DNA of 8,685 nt, taken from NCBI GenBank assembly GCA_007131555.1, contig SLQH01000213.1, positions 1 to 8,685 on the forward strand, read 5' to 3'. The notes under the pieces were generated by a model that was not told the DNA's origin, searched no databases, and saw only the letters and a list, made by a program, of their open reading frames with translations. Origin of the DNA: Planctomycetota bacterium (lineage in GTDB: Bacteria > Planctomycetota > UBA11346). The translations under genes were made by a program, and so were the position numbers. Below are positions 1-5,815 of this stretch, in pieces (positions within the stretch are counted from its first letter, which is position 1; every line of letters starts with the position of its first letter).

Positions 1-35
1 TCCATCCAAAACCATTGCCTGCCTCAAACCCACCA

Positions 36-62
36 CGGAGCACCGGGCCTTGGCCCGCGTGC
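36..62 (+). repeat. REP-like palindromic unit, copy 1
   Basis: The core CGGGCC-TT-GGCCCG (44-57) is a perfect 6-bp stem with a 2-base loop. It is extended outward by GCAC/GTGC (41-43 with 44, paired to 59-62) with one bulged C. The unit matches the reverse complement of 242-268 at 24 of 27 positions. One of the three differences pair is compensatory: GCAC/GTGC here is GTAC/GTAC there. That fits a structured extragenic repeat such as a REP unit, though only two copies are visible in this window. Confidence 0.55.
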
Positions 63-241
63 CGACGCGTGGATGCCATGCTTTCGTTGAATAACAGCCT
101 GGACGTCGCCATGATGACCGGAATACGGCCTGTAGATCCTGCGACTCGTCATCATTCACGGCGATGATGATCGCAAGCGCATTGCAGCGATGGTGCCGCC
201 GCCCCGGCCTATGCCCGTCTCAAGAATTGCCGCCCGCCAAT

Positions 242-268
242 GTACGTGGGCCAAGGCCCGGTACTCCG
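242..268 (-). repeat. REP-like palindromic unit, copy 2 (inverted)
   Basis: This is the second copy of the palindromic unit, inverted relative to copy 1 and about 180 bp away. Its core on the minus strand is CGGGCC-TT-GGCCCA, so the last pair of the stem is lost (C against A). The outer arms GTAC/GTAC still pair. Two inverted units with a spacer resemble the paired arrangement of REP elements (BIME). The flanking bases of the two copies are not similar, so the repeated unit is about 27 bases and not a larger duplication. Confidence 0.55.
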
Positions 269-355
269 GGTAATAATGCGGCGATCCTGGAGGTCTGTAG
301 GGGATCGACAGGCACGTCAGACATCCTGGCAACCACGTAGCAGAAGCCTGGGACA

Positions 356-371
356 TGGCGCCCAAGCGCCA
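356..371 (-). terminator. Small stem-loop after the transglutaminase stop codon
   Basis: TGGCGC and GCGCCA form a perfect 6-bp stem around a 4-base loop, beginning 6 bases beyond the TAG stop (378-380) of the minus-strand lipoprotein gene. No U-run follows in the transcript, so it is not a textbook intrinsic terminator. It could protect the 3' end of the mRNA or contribute to Rho-dependent termination. The call rests on position and stem only. Confidence 0.3.
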
Positions 372-377
372 ATCCTG

Positions 378-1856
378 CTACGGCACCACCTCGATGGTCT
401 GACCGAGCAGCAGGCCCATGCCCTGATCCAGGCGTTGCTGGGTGGCACCGTGCTCACCACCGACCGATCCGGTGCGGATATAGCAGGACCGGGGCACGTT
501 GGGATAGGCAGCATCGAGGTTCAGCCAGCGGCCCTGCTGCTGGTCATAGGCGCTGACCCAGGCGTGACCGCCCCAGCCGCCCAGTTCGACGGCATAGACG
601 AAGCCCACCTCGACCCGGGCCGGAATGCCGGCGATGCGCAGGGCGGCGGTCAGCAGATTGGAATATTCCGTACAATCGCCCCGGCCGGCGCGGTAGGCCT
701 CGGCCGCCGACAGGTCGCCGATCGACAGATCGGCACTGAGACGGGACTGCACGGCAGCGATCAGCAAGGCGATGCGTTCCTCCAGCGGCACCTTCACGGC
801 CGGACGGCCACCCAGCACCCGGGCGACCCAGGCCTGCAATTGCGGATCGTCGGTTTCAACATGGGGCTCGGCCACCAACAGACTCTGGGGATCCTCCAGG
901 GGCCAGTCCCGGGGCGCAGTGGTCACCAGCAGCAGATCACCATCGACCCGCTGAAAGGCATCTTCCGGCAGTTGCTCCAGGGCGGTGCGTAGCAGGCGGT
1001 AGCGGTTCTGGTCGGCCCGGGGAGCCGGGCCGCGCACGGTGACCAGCTCCATGATCGACAGCGCCGCCGTACCCAGCCGGGCCGGACCCGCGGCCGGAGC
1101 AAAGGTGAACTCCATGCCGGGGCCCAGACGCAGATGCATGCTGCGCACCAGGCCATCCGCGCCGACCACCACCGTGGTGGTCATCTGCGGCATCTGGGTC
1201 AGACGCATGTCAAAGGTGACGGTCCCGTCAGCATCCCGCGCGGTACAGGTCAACACCGCATCCATCACCACCAGTCGCCCCTGGACCAGGCCGAGACTGT
1301 GGACCTGCATCCGTTCCCCGACCCGGGTGATGTCGGCCACCATCCGGCGTTGCATGCCCTCCTGGCCCAGCAGCACCACGTCATCGGCCAGACGGAAGTG
1401 CACCTCCTGTGATTCGCCGCTGCGATGCACGGTGGCCTGCACCTGACCGTCGCGGACGGTGCCGACGGCACTGATCTGGCGCCCCATCTCCTCCTGGGAG
1501 ATGGTGAACTCCTGGACCATGCCGTCAGCATCCTCATGCAGGCGGTTGGTCTCACGCATGCTGATGGTGAACTCTCGTCCCAGCAGGCTGCGTTGCAGCA
1601 CCACATGGGTGGCGGTGGTGCTGGTGCGGGTGCCATCCTCATGGCGGACCACGACAACATGGAGGTTGGCCATGGCCTGGCCGTCAAGATGCCCGACCAG
1701 CCACTGCTCGGCCTCCAGGACATCACCGGGTGCCAGCTGCACCGAGGAACCGTGGCCGGCGCAGGATGCCAGGACCAGGACCGTGACCACAACCAGCCCG
1801 CCGCGCTGGAGCCATCGATATCGACCCCGCTGCAACAGTCCTTCAACGACTATCAT
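378..1856 (-). CDS. Transglutaminase-like superfamily lipoprotein
   Basis: A 492-residue protein predicted to be exported and lipid-anchored. The N-terminus has basic residues (RGRYRW), a hydrophobic stretch (LVVVTVLVL) and the lipobox LASC with Cys32 as the lipidated residue. Residues about 35-330 are mostly beta-rich and belong to no family I recognise. The C-terminal part holds a transglutaminase-like core (about 355-460): Cys395 in GDCTEYSN, His431 in GGHAWV and Asp448 in NLDAAYPN form the papain-like Cys-His-Asp triad, with the usual ALRIAGIPAR segment between. Bacterial members may act as proteases or amidases rather than crosslinking enzymes, so the substrate is unknown. The start at 1856 is chosen because AAGGAG lies 6 bases upstream of this ATG; a GTG at 1877 would add seven residues and would place that AAGGAG inside the coding sequence. 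It appears to be a single-gene unit with its own promoter in the 1857-2011 spacer. Confidence 0.85.
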   Translation of the reverse strand: MIVVEGLLQRGRYRWLQRGGLVVVTVLVLASCAGHGSSVQLAPGDVLEAEQWLVGHLDGQAMANLHVVVVRHEDGTRTSTTATHVVLQRSLLGREFTISMRETNRLHEDADGMVQEFTISQEEMGRQISAVGTVRDGQVQATVHRSGESQEVHFRLADDVVLLGQEGMQRRMVADITRVGERMQVHSLGLVQGRLVVMDAVLTCTARDADGTVTFDMRLTQMPQMTTTVVVGADGLVRSMHLRLGPGMEFTFAPAAGPARLGTAALSIMELVTVRGPAPRADQNRYRLLRTALEQLPEDAFQRVDGDLLLVTTAPRDWPLEDPQSLLVAEPHVETDDPQLQAWVARVLGGRPAVKVPLEERIALLIAAVQSRLSADLSIGDLSAAEAYRAGRGDCTEYSNLLTAALRIAGIPARVEVGFVYAVELGGWGGHAWVSAYDQQQGRWLNLDAAYPNVPRSCYIRTGSVGGEHGATQQRLDQGMGLLLGQTIEVVP

Positions 1857-1862
1857 GGTCGA

Positions 1863-1868
1863 CTCCTT
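1863..1868 (-). promoter_or_regulatory. Ribosome binding site deciding the start of the transglutaminase gene
   Basis: AAGGAG on the minus strand sits 6 bases before the ATG at 1856. It supports that start over the in-frame GTG at 1877. Confidence 0.75.
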
Positions 1869-1927
1869 GTAGTCCACGCGCTCAGGCCGAGCGCTACTGA
1901 GGTGAAAGAGCTCAATTCATTGAGGGT

Positions 1928-1950
1928 CATTGTATCAAACAATGATGGAA
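1928..1950 (-). promoter_or_regulatory. Candidate promoter and operator-like dyad of the transglutaminase gene
   Basis: On the minus strand TACAAT (1929-1934) is a good -10 candidate about 73 bases before the start codon, in a stretch much richer in A and T than its surroundings. The best -35 at fitting distance, CTGAAG with a 16-base spacer, is weak. The -10 is embedded in a perfect 6-bp inverted repeat, CATTGT-5 bases-ACAATG (1928-1944 on either strand). A dyad over the -10 is where a repressor would bind, but no regulator is visible nearby. Confidence 0.4.
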
Positions 1951-2011
1951 CTTCAGGATTTCGTGTGACTGACAACCCGACTCTGTTCAACGAACGCTGG
2001 GGCTGAAAGGA

Positions 2012-2130
2012 CCTCACGCAAAGAGAGCCAAGAACGCAAAGGCCCTGCGGGCGGCGGCAGAAGAGCCAGGAAGGCAGAGGACTGGCTTCCCTTGGCGATC
2101 TTGGCGCTCGTGAGCGAAGCGGGCGTGAGG
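2012..2130. repeat. 119-bp nested inverted repeat, likely dispersed intergenic element
   Basis: The ends are a perfect 8-bp inverted repeat: CCTCACGC at 2012-2019 and GCGTGAGG at 2123-2130. Inside them CCAAGAACGCAAAGG (2028-2042) pairs with CCTTGGCGATCTTGG (2090-2104) at 13 of 15 positions. A further inner stem uses GAAG/CCAG (2070-2079) against CTGG/CTTC. The right arm also has its own small hairpin, CGCTC-GT-GAGCG. The vocabulary (CACGCAAAG, CCAAG, CTTGGCG, GCGTGAG) matches, from memory, a family of short intergenic repeats seen scattered in many bacterial genomes. The element lies 33 bases past the rnhA stop codon and between two same-strand genes, so its RNA could fold into a long hairpin and act as a terminator or mRNA 3' end. 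No protein is encoded. Confidence 0.65.
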
Positions 2131-2162
2131 AATATTTCACGATGGTCTCACAGTACAGGCCA

Positions 2163-2657
2163 TCAGGTCGGCAACGGGCCGTCCCAGGTGAATTCCCGTC
2201 TGGTGGCCGGATCGGCACCGGCCTGAAGCCGGTCCATGGCCTGGTTGAGCAGGGCGTCGACGAACTCATTGCCGTGATCACCGGCATGGCCCTTGACCCA
2301 GACCCAGCGTACCGGCCGGCCCTGCAGCAGGCCATCAAGGTCCTGCAACAGATCGACATTCTTCAGGGGGCCATCCTTGCGCCGCCAGCCACGCCGCTTC
2401 CAGCCAGCCAGCCAGGTGGTGCAACAGTCGACCAGATAGCGGCTGTCGGTGTGCAGGATGAGTTCGGTGGTCGGATGACGCATGGCCTTCAGGGCCATGA
2501 TCGCGGCCATCATCTCCATGCGGTTGTTGGTGGTCCCGGCCTCGCCGTCGGCCCGGGCCAGGGCCCGACGGGTGGCGGGATCGATCAGCACGAAGGCCCA
2601 GGCCCCAGGCCCAGGGTTGCCCCGACATCCGCCATCGGTGTAGCCCACGACCGCCAT
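2163..2657 (-). CDS. rnhA: Ribonuclease HI
   Basis: A 164-residue type 1 ribonuclease H, close to the 155 residues of the E. coli enzyme. It cleaves the RNA strand of RNA-DNA hybrids in the cytoplasm, removing primers and R-loops with Mg2+. All catalytic residues are visible: Asp8 in YTDGGCRGNPGPGAW, Glu48 in NNRMEMMAA, Asp71 in HTDSRYLVD, and His124 and Asp134 in VKGHAGDHGNEFVDAL. The basic handle region WKRRGWRRKDGPLKNVDL is present. The start at 2657 is chosen because the family begins right before the first strand (MAVVGYTDG) and AAAGGGAG lies just upstream. In-frame ATGs at 2687 and 2747 would add 10 or 30 residues of no family character. It is divergent from the MetRS-like gene, with about 100 bases between the two start codons. 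A short C-terminal tail follows the RNase H fold. Confidence 0.95.
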   Translation of the reverse strand: MAVVGYTDGGCRGNPGPGAWAFVLIDPATRRALARADGEAGTTNNRMEMMAAIMALKAMRHPTTELILHTDSRYLVDCCTTWLAGWKRRGWRRKDGPLKNVDLLQDLDGLLQGRPVRWVWVKGHAGDHGNEFVDALLNQAMDRLQAGADPATRREFTWDGPLPT

Positions 2658-2660
2658 CGT

Positions 2661-2668
2661 CTCCCTTT
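2661..2668 (-). promoter_or_regulatory. Ribosome binding site deciding the rnhA start
   Basis: AAAGGGAG on the minus strand ends 3 bases before the ATG at 2657. The spacing to GGGAG is short, but the AAGG part sits about 6 bases away. It favours this ATG over two upstream in-frame ATGs. Confidence 0.55.
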
Positions 2669-2758
2669 CACCATCGACCCTCGACATGCTATGGCCTTGA
2701 CCGCGTCCCGCCACCGGCGGCTCGTTGCCCACGGTCGCGCAGGCCATACCGTCCCGAC

Positions 2759-4687
2759 ATGCCTACCGACAGCAGCCCCAGTCCTGAGATCAGCGCCATG
2801 CTGGCCCGCCTTGAGCGGCCGCGGCGGATGGTCATCACCGCCGGCATGCCCTATGCCAACGGTCCCCTGCACCTCGGCCATCTGGCCGGAGCCCATGTCC
2901 CGGCCGACATCTACGCCCGCTGGTGCCGGCTGCTGATCGGTGCCGACCGGGTGCTGTTCGTCAACGGCACCGATGACCACGGCTCGACCAGCGAACTGGC
3001 CGCCGCCCAACACGGCCGACCGGTGGCGGAATTCCTGGACGGCATCCATCAGGCCCAGCAGCGCACCCTGGCCAACTACAGCATCAGCCTCGACTGCTAC
3101 AGCGGCACCTCCCGGCCGGAGACCTTTCCCCGTCAATGCCACCTGGTCAATGACTTCGTGACCGCCTGGCAGCGCAACGGTCTGCTGCACAAACGCCGCA
3201 GCCGGCAGTGGTACGATCCCCAGGCCGGCCGCTTCCTGAGCGACCGCCTGGTGCGCGGCACCTGCCCCAATCCCCGCTGCGGCAACCCCGATGCCTACGG
3301 TGATGAGTGTGATCGCTGTGGCCATCAGCATGACCCGGTGGATCTCATCGACCCCCGTAGCACCCTCAGCGAGGCCCGGCCGGAACTACGTGAGACCACC
3401 CACTGGCATTTCAACATGTGGCCGCTGACCGATGTCCTGCGCGAGTGGATCGATACCAAGACCAAGATCTGGCGGGCCTACACCCTGGCCGAGGTCCGCG
3501 AATGCGTGCTGCCATCGTTACGCTTCGCCACCGCCCAGGAGGAAGCCTACAAGGCCATCGCCAAGCAGCTGCCGCCGCACAAGCGCAAGTATGCGCCGGG
3601 CAAGCAGGTCCAGGTCCAGTGTGCCGACCTGGCCGCGCTGGACCAGGCCCGCAGCATCCTGGAGGCCGCCGGCATCAGCACCACGGTGGCCGACGAATGG
3701 TCCCAGCGCTCGATGACCCGCGACACCACCTGGGGCATCCCGGTCACCCCCGACGATCCCGAGATCGCCGGCAAGACCCTGTACGTGTGGCCGGATTCGC
3801 TGATCGCCCCCATCGCCTTCACCCAGGTGGCCCTGGAGCAGAAGGGTCTGGATCCCGAGTCCTGGCGCGACTACTGGTGTGATCCCCATAGCCGGGTGGT
3901 CCAGTTCCTGGGCCAGGACAACATCTACTTCTACGTCCTGATGCAGGGCGCCATGTGGCTGGCGGCCCAGGATGATCCCTATCGTCTGCCGCAGGCCGGC
4001 GAACTGCAACTGACCGACATCATCAGCAACTGCCATCTGATGGTCAACGGCGAGAAGATGTCCAAGAGCCGCGGCACCTTCCTGACTGGCGACCAGATGC
4101 TGGAGGAGAAGGGCCACAGTGCCGATCAGGTCCGCATGTATCTGGCCCTGCTGGCCCTGGCCGAACGGCCCTCGGACTTCGACCTGGACCAGTTCGCGCA
4201 ACGCAACGCCTTCCTCGGCGGCCCCCTCAACGCCGCCTTCGAGAAGCCGATCTCGGCCTGCCATGCCCACTACCAGGGCTTCATCCCTGAAGGCCGCATT
4301 GATGACAAGTCGCTGGCCATGACCACCCGCATCGTGGCCCGTTACCTCAAGGCCATGCCCCGGGCCGATTATCCCAGCCTGCTGTTCGAGATCGAGAACT
4401 ACGCCCGCCGGATCAACAGCCTGTTCGCCCAGCACCGGCCCCACGACGACCGGGGCGACCCCACCGCCCGAGCCGATGCCCTGTTCACCAGTTTCTTCAT
4501 CCTCAAGAACCTGCTGATCATGCTCAGCCCCTTCGCCCCCGAGACCTGCGAGCGCCTGCGCCACAGTCTCGACCTGCCGGCCACGGTGCTCAGCGTCGAC
4601 GCCCTGGGCACGGTCATCCCGGCCGGCCACCGCATCGCCGCCCAACAGACCTATTTCCCCGCCACGGCCCGCCGGGATGATGACTGA
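2759..4687 (+). CDS. metG: Methionyl-tRNA synthetase-like class I tRNA ligase (divergent)
   Basis: A 642-residue class Ia aminoacyl-tRNA synthetase with MetRS architecture. Visible in order: first half of the Rossmann fold with PYANGPLHLGH (31-41, the HIGH signature), GTDDHG (70-75), a zinc knuckle with Cys169, Cys174, Cys184 and Cys187, second Rossmann half with YVWPDS (342-347) and GQDNIYFY (385-392), KMSKS (433-437), and a helical anticodon-binding domain to the end. There is no C-terminal EMAP/Trbp111-like tRNA-binding domain. ATP-binding elements are intact, so it should adenylate an amino acid. Relative to E. coli MetRS many methionine-pocket and anticodon residues differ, and about 60 extra residues lie around 258-315. 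From memory it resembles a divergent second MetRS-like family seen in some anaerobic Firmicutes; whether it is the cell's housekeeping MetRS is unknown. No start codon has a good Shine-Dalgarno; ATGs at 2798 and 2828 are alternatives. It overlaps dus by 11 bases. Confidence 0.85.
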   Translation: MPTDSSPSPEISAMLARLERPRRMVITAGMPYANGPLHLGHLAGAHVPADIYARWCRLLIGADRVLFVNGTDDHGSTSELAAAQHGRPVAEFLDGIHQAQQRTLANYSISLDCYSGTSRPETFPRQCHLVNDFVTAWQRNGLLHKRRSRQWYDPQAGRFLSDRLVRGTCPNPRCGNPDAYGDECDRCGHQHDPVDLIDPRSTLSEARPELRETTHWHFNMWPLTDVLREWIDTKTKIWRAYTLAEVRECVLPSLRFATAQEEAYKAIAKQLPPHKRKYAPGKQVQVQCADLAALDQARSILEAAGISTTVADEWSQRSMTRDTTWGIPVTPDDPEIAGKTLYVWPDSLIAPIAFTQVALEQKGLDPESWRDYWCDPHSRVVQFLGQDNIYFYVLMQGAMWLAAQDDPYRLPQAGELQLTDIISNCHLMVNGEKMSKSRGTFLTGDQMLEEKGHSADQVRMYLALLALAERPSDFDLDQFAQRNAFLGGPLNAAFEKPISACHAHYQGFIPEGRIDDKSLAMTTRIVARYLKAMPRADYPSLLFEIENYARRINSLFAQHRPHDDRGDPTARADALFTSFFILKNLLIMLSPFAPETCERLRHSLDLPATVLSVDALGTVIPAGHRIAAQQTYFPATARRDDD

Positions 4688-5666
4688 ATCGCCGCTGCAT
4701 CCCCTGCGCATCGGCAGCCTGGAACTGCCCGGCAACCTGCTGCTGGCGCCCATGGCCGGCTACACCAACCTGCCCTTCCGGCGCATCATCAGCCGGGTCG
4801 GCGGCTGTGCCCTGGGGGCCATCGAGATGGTCGCCGCCCTGTCGCCGGACCAGCGTCGCCACTGTGACCGCCTGGCCCTGGCCACCGCCCGCCATCCTGA
4901 GGAAGGGCCGACGGCGATGCAGGTCTACGGCCGCGATCCCCAGCGCTGCGCCGCCTGTGCCGAGGACCTGGCTGCAGCCGGGGCGGCGGTGATCGACCTC
5001 AACTGCGGCTGCCCGGTGCGCAAGGCCCGTCAGGCCGGCTGCGGCATCAGCCTGATGCGCGACCCCCCGCTGATCGGCCGCATCCTGGCCGCCATGCGGG
5101 CCGCCACCCGGCTGCCGCTGATGGTCAAGATCCGCCTCGGCTATGATCAGCAGGAACGCACCGGCCTGGAGGTCGCCCGGCGGGCGGTCGAGGCCGGGGT
5201 CGATGCCATCACCGTGCATGCCCGCACCGGAGCCAGCCGCCACGGCGAGCCGGTCGACCTCGACGGCCTGGCAGCCATCGCCGCCGCCGTGCCGGTACCG
5301 GTGATCGCCAATGGCGACCAGCATGATCCGGACATCCTGCGCCGGGCCCACGCCGCCGGGGCGGCCGGCTTCATGATCGGGCGCGGCTGCATCGGCCACC
5401 CCGAGATCTTCGTCAGTCTGGCCGCCCGCCTGGCCGGCCAGCCGGAACCGGTGTTCAGCCTCAGCGAGCGCCTGTCATGGCTGCGGGAACACGTGGCTTT
5501 GACCATCGATCTCTATGGGGCCGAGCGCGGCATCCGCACCCTGCGGCGCACCCCTCTGCTGTACTGCTCCGGCCTGCCCGGCGTGCGACGCCTGCGCGAA
5601 CGCTGGATCACCATCAGCACCCTCGACGACATCGAGGCCATCATCGCCGACCTGCCAACAGCCTGA
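4677..5666 (+). CDS. dus: tRNA-dihydrouridine synthase (DusB-like)
   Basis: A 329-residue flavoprotein that reduces specific uridines in tRNA to dihydrouridine using NADPH and FMN, in the cytoplasm. Family marks: LAPMAGYTNLPFRR near the N-terminus (FMN site), DLNCGCPV with the catalytic Cys112, Lys151 in VKIRLGY, His181 in VHARTG, NGD at 212-214 and the phosphate-binding MIGRGCIGHPEIF, all in a TIM barrel. The C-terminal helical domain follows, with its RTLRRTPLLYCSGLPGVRRLRER segment. The stretch after HART (GASRHGEPVDLDG) departs from the usual consensus in this loop. Length fits the family. The ORF starts inside the 3' end of the MetRS-like gene (ATGATGACTGA, 11-base overlap), which suggests translational coupling. 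Two adjacent ATGs (4677, 4680) are equivalent choices. The exact target uridine, and so the DusA/B/C class, cannot be settled from sequence alone. Confidence 0.92.
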   Translation: MMTESPLHPLRIGSLELPGNLLLAPMAGYTNLPFRRIISRVGGCALGAIEMVAALSPDQRRHCDRLALATARHPEEGPTAMQVYGRDPQRCAACAEDLAAAGAAVIDLNCGCPVRKARQAGCGISLMRDPPLIGRILAAMRAATRLPLMVKIRLGYDQQERTGLEVARRAVEAGVDAITVHARTGASRHGEPVDLDGLAAIAAAVPVPVIANGDQHDPDILRRAHAAGAAGFMIGRGCIGHPEIFVSLAARLAGQPEPVFSLSERLSWLREHVALTIDLYGAERGIRTLRRTPLLYCSGLPGVRRLRERWITISTLDDIEAIIADLPTA

Positions 5667-5684
5667 TCGGCCCCGATACCGGGC

Positions 5685-5730
5685 TTGCGCCCTGTGCTGG
5701 CCCAGGTCTAATGCCCCCATCGTACAGACC
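5685..5730 (+). promoter_or_regulatory. Candidate promoter of the L,D-transpeptidase gene
   Basis: TTGCGC (5685-5690) and TCTAAT (5707-5712) are separated by 16 bases and lie in the 149-bp gap after dus, about 100 bases before the next start codon. The -10 matches the consensus at 5 of 6 positions, the -35 at 3. An inverted repeat GGTCT/AGACC (5705-5709 and 5726-5730) overlaps the -10. The remainder of the gap (5667-5815) shows no convincing terminator or gene; a 29-codon ORF from 5711 has no ribosome binding site. Confidence 0.35.
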
Positions 5731-5802
5731 GGACATGGACGGCTGCGAAACGTACCCAGGCGGGTCGCCATCCTCTGGTGGACTGCTGGCATATGACTGA
5801 TC

Positions 5803-5810
5803 AAGAGGAG
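5803..5810 (+). promoter_or_regulatory. Strong ribosome binding site of the L,D-transpeptidase gene
   Basis: AAGAGGAG lies 5 bases before the ATG at 5816, close to the ideal complement of the 16S rRNA 3' end. Confidence 0.75.
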
Positions 5811-5815
5811 ACGAC

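Larger units (their letters stand above)
1..377. other. Gene-free 5' flank with inverted REP-like palindromes
   Basis: No coding sequence with a recognisable domain or a convincing start was found here on either strand. Short open frames run in from the left edge on the plus strand (frame 3 stays open to about 167), so the tail of an unseen upstream gene cannot be excluded, but none of the translations looks like a known C-terminus. What can be seen is repeat structure: a 27-base palindromic unit present twice in opposite orientation (36-62 and 242-268), an 8-bp inverted repeat ATGATGAC/GTCATCAT (111-118 and 148-155), and a small hairpin at 356-371 just past the stop codon of the minus-strand gene. 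I infer an intergenic spacer beyond the 3' end of the transglutaminase gene. Confidence 0.5.

Noticed and set aside
156..365. 69-codon minus-strand open frame in the gene-free left flank
   Set aside because: No domain, no ribosome binding site seen, and it runs through the palindromic repeat at 242-268.
240..992. 250-codon plus-strand open frame opposite the transglutaminase gene
   Set aside because: Antisense of a gene with clear catalytic triad and lipobox; its translation has no recognisable domain.
2658..2747. N-terminal extension of RNase HI to upstream ATGs
   Set aside because: The added residues are not family-like, the better ribosome binding site serves 2657, and the extension would consume the divergent promoter region.
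3518..4753. 411-codon open frame antisense to the MetRS-like gene
   Set aside because: It mirrors a strongly conserved gene in GC-rich DNA; the translation is Gly/Val/Gln-rich and low in family character.
4614..5399. 261-codon minus-strand frame opposite dus
   Set aside because: Shadow of the Dus coding sequence, with repetitive His/Gly/Ala composition and no start signal.
5711..5800. 29-codon ORF between dus and the L,D-transpeptidase gene
   Set aside because: No Shine-Dalgarno and no similarity to a known small protein; it starts within the candidate promoter.
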